Origin: Phaeodactylum tricornutum CCAP 1055/1
Taxonomy: Eukaryota > Bacillariophyta > Bacillariophyceae > Surirellales > Neidiaceae
Direction of reading: 5' to 3'
DNA length: 64,000 nt
NCBI RefSeq assembly: GCF_000150955.2
Contig: NC_011672.1
Coordinates: 248,001 to 312,000 of the forward strand
Below, piece by piece: positions 60,353-64,000 of this stretch. The notes below the pieces were generated by a model. The model ran no database searches and was not told the DNA's origin. It was given only the letters and a program-made list of their open reading frames with translations. The translations under genes and the position numbers were made by a program. Numbering within the stretch: the stretch's first letter is position 1; each line of letters begins with the position of its first letter.

Positions 60353-61220
60353 ATGAAATCACTCGGCACGTCGCTCTTCCTCACCATGACTCTCGCGTCG
60401 AGCAGTCTCGCCTTTTTGCCCCGTGCACAACAAACCTGGACGAGTGAGAGTCCCCGCGATTCCGCCATTGCCACGTGGATGAAGGCCGAACGAAACCATG
60501 CCGTATCGTCACGTCGGGAGTTCTGGACCGCTACCGCCGCCTCGTTGCTGGTCGTCGCCGGCAGCCACGCGCCTCCCGCACGCGCGTTCACCATTGGGGG
60601 CAAGATTTGCTACGGCGACGAAGACCTGATGGTGTCCAAGGCGCACGGCACGTCGGAAACCCCCGTCCAGAACGATCTACTCTACAACGTCAATCCCAAA
60701 CTAGCCGACCGCATCTGCAGTTACAATCGACACTTTGCCGAACAAGCCGGTTATTACAAAACCACGTCCTGGGAACAAGTCTTGCTCCAACAACAGGCAG
60801 CGGTCGGACCCGGCGGGACACCCCAACCCGTTACCTTTTACGATTCCGTCACGGGCAAACCCTTGTTTGTAGCGCCAGTCAACCGCTCCGTACAAGATTT
60901 GTTACGAGAATCCGAATTGCACGGATGGCCGTCGTTTCGTGACGATGAAGTCGTCTGGGAAAACGTTCGTGTCTTGCGCCGGTCGGGTGAAACCGTATCC
61001 GTGGACGGGACCCATTTAGGTACGTTCCCGTCGTCCGTAGTCGACAACACACTCGTATATGCTTCTTCGTTGCGATAGTCGCTTACACACACTCACATAC
61101 TCTTTGTAACGTTTCCTTTCCTCTTCCGCACGCTCAGGTCACAACCTTCCCGACCGCAAGGGCAACCGGTACTGCATTAACTTGGTGAGCGTGGCCGGTC
61201 GACCCACCAATACGGTATAG
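60353..61220 (+). CDS. Plastid/thylakoid-lumen MsrB-like (SelR) protein
   Basis: CDS is join(60353..61019,61138..61220), 249 residues, one 118-bp intron (gtacgt...cag). The leader is tripartite: a signal peptide ending SSSLAFLP (plastid import), then a twin-arginine lumen signal (SSRREFWTATAASLLVVAG) ending PPARAF. The mature part resembles methionine-R-sulfoxide reductase B: FYDSVTGKPLFVA, HGWPSFRDDEVVWENVRVL (190-208), GTHLGHNLPDRKGNRYCIN with the catalytic-type cysteine at C235. The two CxxC zinc motifs of standard MsrB are absent. The splice restores GTHLG-HNLP exactly. Such a protein could repair or sense oxidised methionine in the lumen. Activity is unproven. Confidence 0.82.
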
Positions 61221-61560
61221 ACCGTATCCTTTAGAAGAACTACCACCCGTACGCCTTGTACTGTACAATCGCTGGTTGATCAACAAATAGCTCCATTTCC
61301 TAAAGTATCTAGAATATTCCCATGCTGTCCCATGGTCGGGGTCCGTCTCTTCGTTGCCTTGCACGAAAAACCACCCGTCCCGCGGATGCATTCTCATCAC
61401 CAACCCCTCCCGCACTAAGTGGAAGGGTGTTCTACATATCTACCTATCTACAACCTGAAGTAGTAGAAAAAAATTGGCAAATATTGTTTTTTAAAATGTA
61501 TGGGTTAGTTTACAACCGACGCAACGCGATGATCAGTTACGGCATCATCCGGATTGCTAC
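61221..61560. other. Tail-to-tail spacer
   Basis: 340 bp between the converging MsrB-like and Mpv17 family genes. Small open frames only. Confidence 0.4.
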
Positions 61561-62391
61561 CTATTTGGTAGGTAAGGGTACGCCCGCCGGTTCAATTGCA
61601 CCACGGGTAAACGAAACGTAGGCGGTCCAGAAGAAGGATACAATGTGACGAAAGGGCATACGCAGATGCAACGGTAAAATAAATTGAATGCAGTCACTGG
61701 GTCCCCAAAGTTTGACCATGGCCGCCAAATCGTCCTGGATATTGTTGGCGTATTTCCCTACTCCGTCCTTGACCCAATCCGCCGGATTCCAGCTTTTGCC
61801 ACCAACAAATTCCTTGACGGTGTAGTACGTTGGGAAGTACATAAAGGGCAAATGCACAAACAGATCAAACAATACCATCCGCCCGGCATCCAGAATCCCG
61901 GCCTTGTCCTTGAGTTTATCGGCAAAGGATAGCTTGGCAAAACGATCCATAGTGGGGAACCACTGACGGTACTTGTTTACCATGATCCACCACTGGAAGC
62001 CGCCCAGATAGGCGCAACCAAAGACGACAAAAATACCGTTGCGCTTCCAGTCTACTTCCGACAGAGTCTTCCCTTCGGCCACCATTTGTACCATTAAATC
62101 GGCAGCCGCCGTCTTTGCGGTTGCCACAAACAGCTGAAAGGCGAACGGATGGTCCTTGGGAATCGACCAGATGCTGCCACTGGAGGCGGCGGCTTCCAGT
62201 TTGGCATTTTTGGCGGCGAGGTTCTGGGACACCGTTTTGGCATTGTTTTTGCCGTTTTCCACGGTCGCTCGCAGAGTTTTGCCAGTTTTTGTGAAAGCCC
62301 GACGGGATGCCTGAATTGTCTGCGGAGCAGCCAAGCCACGATAAAGTCCAATCATGGCAATTAGTAAAGGCAACACGCGACGGGTCTTCAT
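61561..62391 (-). CDS. Mpv17/PMP22 family membrane protein
   Basis: A 276-residue protein. The N-terminus is a short hydrophobic leader (LPLLIAMIGLYRGLAAP), then a charged helix (residues 30-70). From about residue 80 it follows the Mpv17/PMP22 layout of four membrane helices: KTAAADLMVQMVAEGK, WKRNGIFVVFGCAYLGGFQWW, MVLFDLFVHLPFMYFPTYYTV and the C-terminal WGPSDCIQFILPLHLRMPFRHIVSFFW, with the family's 'W..WP..Q...F...P...R' pattern modified (WGPSDCIQFILPLHLR). Family members sit in inner mitochondrial, peroxisomal or plastid membranes, with channel-like or unknown roles. Start at 62391 (MKTRRVLPLL) is favoured over the in-frame ATG at 62511. Confidence 0.8.
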   Translation of the reverse strand: MKTRRVLPLLIAMIGLYRGLAAPQTIQASRRAFTKTGKTLRATVENGKNNAKTVSQNLAAKNAKLEAAASSGSIWSIPKDHPFAFQLFVATAKTAAADLMVQMVAEGKTLSEVDWKRNGIFVVFGCAYLGGFQWWIMVNKYRQWFPTMDRFAKLSFADKLKDKAGILDAGRMVLFDLFVHLPFMYFPTYYTVKEFVGGKSWNPADWVKDGVGKYANNIQDDLAAMVKLWGPSDCIQFILPLHLRMPFRHIVSFFWTAYVSFTRGAIEPAGVPLPTK

Positions 62392-62919
62392 TGTCCACAA
62401 ACGGCAAACAACGCTTACAGGATGACAGCGGTAGAGTAGCGGGGCCGAAGAGGTTGCAATTTTGTGACGGGTCGACGTCAGTGGATGACGTATGAATGGG
62501 GGATGAGGCATACGAGGTCGCTTCTATGATGCAATTGTTGCCGTTTGCGGGTCTTGGAAAAAGACCTCGAGTCCTTTGCTGACGTATTCATATCCATCCT
62601 TCAACCTTCCGGACTGGTTCCAATCTGTCACGATTCTGCCTTGGGCATGTCAAGTGACAAATTTCGTTTACCTTTTCAGACCTCGTGGTCGGTCTTCTGG
62701 ACGGACGGTGGTACGGAACACGCTATTGGCTTGCCAAGAAACCGGTTCGTCAAGGAAGCCAACTCTCGGTAGACGTACGTACAGACGGAAAGAACGGCAA
62801 TTGCAGTGTCGTGTTCCCAATCACAAAAAAGACCCAGACTACCATTCGGCTTCACCTCGCTACTAGTAGCACAGTACGAACAGTGTATAACACACTCCGC
62901 TTTTGTCGCTATTTATCCG
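62392..62919. other. Spacer between Mpv17 and TIM44 genes
   Basis: 528 bp between two minus-strand genes; presumably the Mpv17 promoter and TIM44 3' UTR. Nothing else recognised. Confidence 0.35.
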
Positions 62920-64000
62920 CTATAGATAGGCAATAGCTCCATTGAATCGAAAGTCGACAATTTTCCAGTTCAGTTCACCCTTTTCTTCGTCGTATTCTCT
63001 TTGAAAAGCAGTCACGTACGAGTTCGCCCGGATATCGTCCTCGGCTCCTTCCACAATCTCGTCGTCTTTCTTCTTTTTCACACAGTTAATTTGTTGCGCC
63101 ATGAAATGCAGAATGATAATAGGCGATCCCCTGTTGACTTCATCCGGCTGTGGTGGCAATTCAACAGGGTAACGTCGGAGTGGTTAGTTTCGCTCCCACA
63201 TTATTTCGAACGATTTTCCTCGACTCGCGCTATTGGGTGGTCGTCGCCGCACGTACCTCAATGGCCAAAATCTCCGAATTCATGATTCCCAGCAAGTTTG
63301 TATCAATCTGTACGCCTTCCTTTTCTCTTGCCGTCATTTCTGCTGCAAGTCGCTTGAACACGCCCTCTCCCAGCCACGGCTTCAGTTGATTGATGCGTCC
63401 TTCCAAAAACCACTGCATAATTTGTGGCAACGTGTGTTCAACGACATCCGCCTTCCAGTCTTCCAGAGTGAATTCTGGATCGAGCTGTCGCAGCTCCTTG
63501 ACGGCCCGGGTTTCCGGCGATTCTGCCGTCAGGGTATCGTATACGGACGATACTCGGTACACCCATGGATTTTGTGACGTCTCCCAGGCTTCTTTGGCGT
63601 CTTCCCGAATATGATCCACCCTGGCCTTGGCGTCTCGGGCTCCAGATTTGTCGTATATTTCTTCAGTTCGTGACAAGATGTCCTGAATAATGGGTGCCGC
63701 CGTGAGTCGCTTCTGCATTCGTTCCCACGCCGTCAAATGCTCCGCTTCCTCAATGACCATAATTTCTACCGGACCCGTGTAGGGCTTCTCGCCTTCGGCA
63801 GTTGCCACGGGGTGAATCTTTTTGTTAATGTCTTTGCGTTGTCCCGATCGAACGAGCTCATTCCACGTGTGACCGACTTCTTTGCGAAAGCCTCCCCACT
63901 GGTCGGCCAGTGTCGCCAGGAAGTTGTCGGGCAGGATACTCCTGGTACTACTTTTTTCGTTCGACCCACTGTCTTGTACTTTTTCGTTCTCTTCATTCTG
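62920..64000 (-). CDS. TIM44: TIM44, mitochondrial import motor subunit (5' end outside window)
   Basis: CDS is complement(join(62920..63147,63257..>64000)), one 109-bp intron (gtacgt...cacag), at least 323 residues. TIM44 tethers mitochondrial Hsp70 to the TIM23 channel for protein import. The window holds the C-terminal part: GQRKDINKKIHP, NPWVYRVSSVYDTLTAESPE, LDPEFTLEDWKADVVEHTLP, FLEGRINQLKPWLGE and, after the splice, NRGSPIIILHFMAQQINCV, EIVEGAEDDIRANSYVTAF and the end VDFRFNGAIAYL. The join AIE-PDEVNRGSP is in phase 0 and matches the family. The frame is open to the window edge, so the presequence and start are missing. Confidence 0.92.

Noticed and set aside
60235-60603. 122-codon minus-strand frame opposite the MsrB-like gene start
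   Set aside because: Lies antisense to a well-supported leader sequence and shows no family features.

Overview
The window looks like nuclear DNA from a pennate diatom, most like Phaeodactylum tricornutum. Three things suggest this. Several N-termini are secretory signal peptides followed by an ASAF-type motif (ASAFVP, AAFHY, STAFI, SLAFV, SLAFLP), the hallmark of import into a four-membrane secondary plastid. Genes are dense, about 32 protein genes in 64 kb, on both strands, with no transposons. Introns are few and short (76-217 bp, GT..AG). All exon joins given here were read from the sequence by matching splice sites, reading frame and family alignment.

Left third (1-24 kb): an MscS channel; ChlM (chlorophyll synthesis) divergent from a plastid peptidyl-prolyl isomerase/MiaB fusion; a SHAQKY-type MYB factor divergent from an acidic coiled-coil protein; gamma-tubulin complex protein 3; a plastid RluA-type pseudouridine synthase divergent from a plastid aldo/keto reductase; a Mic19-like twin-CX9C protein divergent from a mitochondrial FadE-type acyl-CoA dehydrogenase; and two adjacent family-34 glycosyltransferases.

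Middle (24-46 kb): a small membrane protein, a PDZ/Sec14 protein, an FBXO9-like F-box protein, a small four-helix membrane protein, a dsRNA-binding proline-rich protein, the complex I assembly factor NDUFAF6, a third GT34 gene, GET4, a secretory inositol polyphosphate 5-phosphatase, V-ATPase subunit C, a PA-domain RING ligase, a secreted AztD-like beta-propeller and a tetraspan protein.

Right third (46-64 kb): TRAPPC4, an EF-hand plus DUF2993-like protein, a bZIP-like protein, a 1910-residue repeat-rich FAD oxidoreductase, an MsrB-like protein with thylakoid-lumen targeting, an Mpv17 family protein and the 3' part of TIM44, which runs off the right edge.

The genes do not form one pathway. 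They are mostly housekeeping genes for plastid, mitochondrion and secretory system. The strongest unexplained signal is a short motif, WTTGACWGTGA, repeated many times between genes and often just upstream of start codons; it looks like a core promoter element. No tRNA, rRNA, CRISPR, virus-like element or transposon was recognised.
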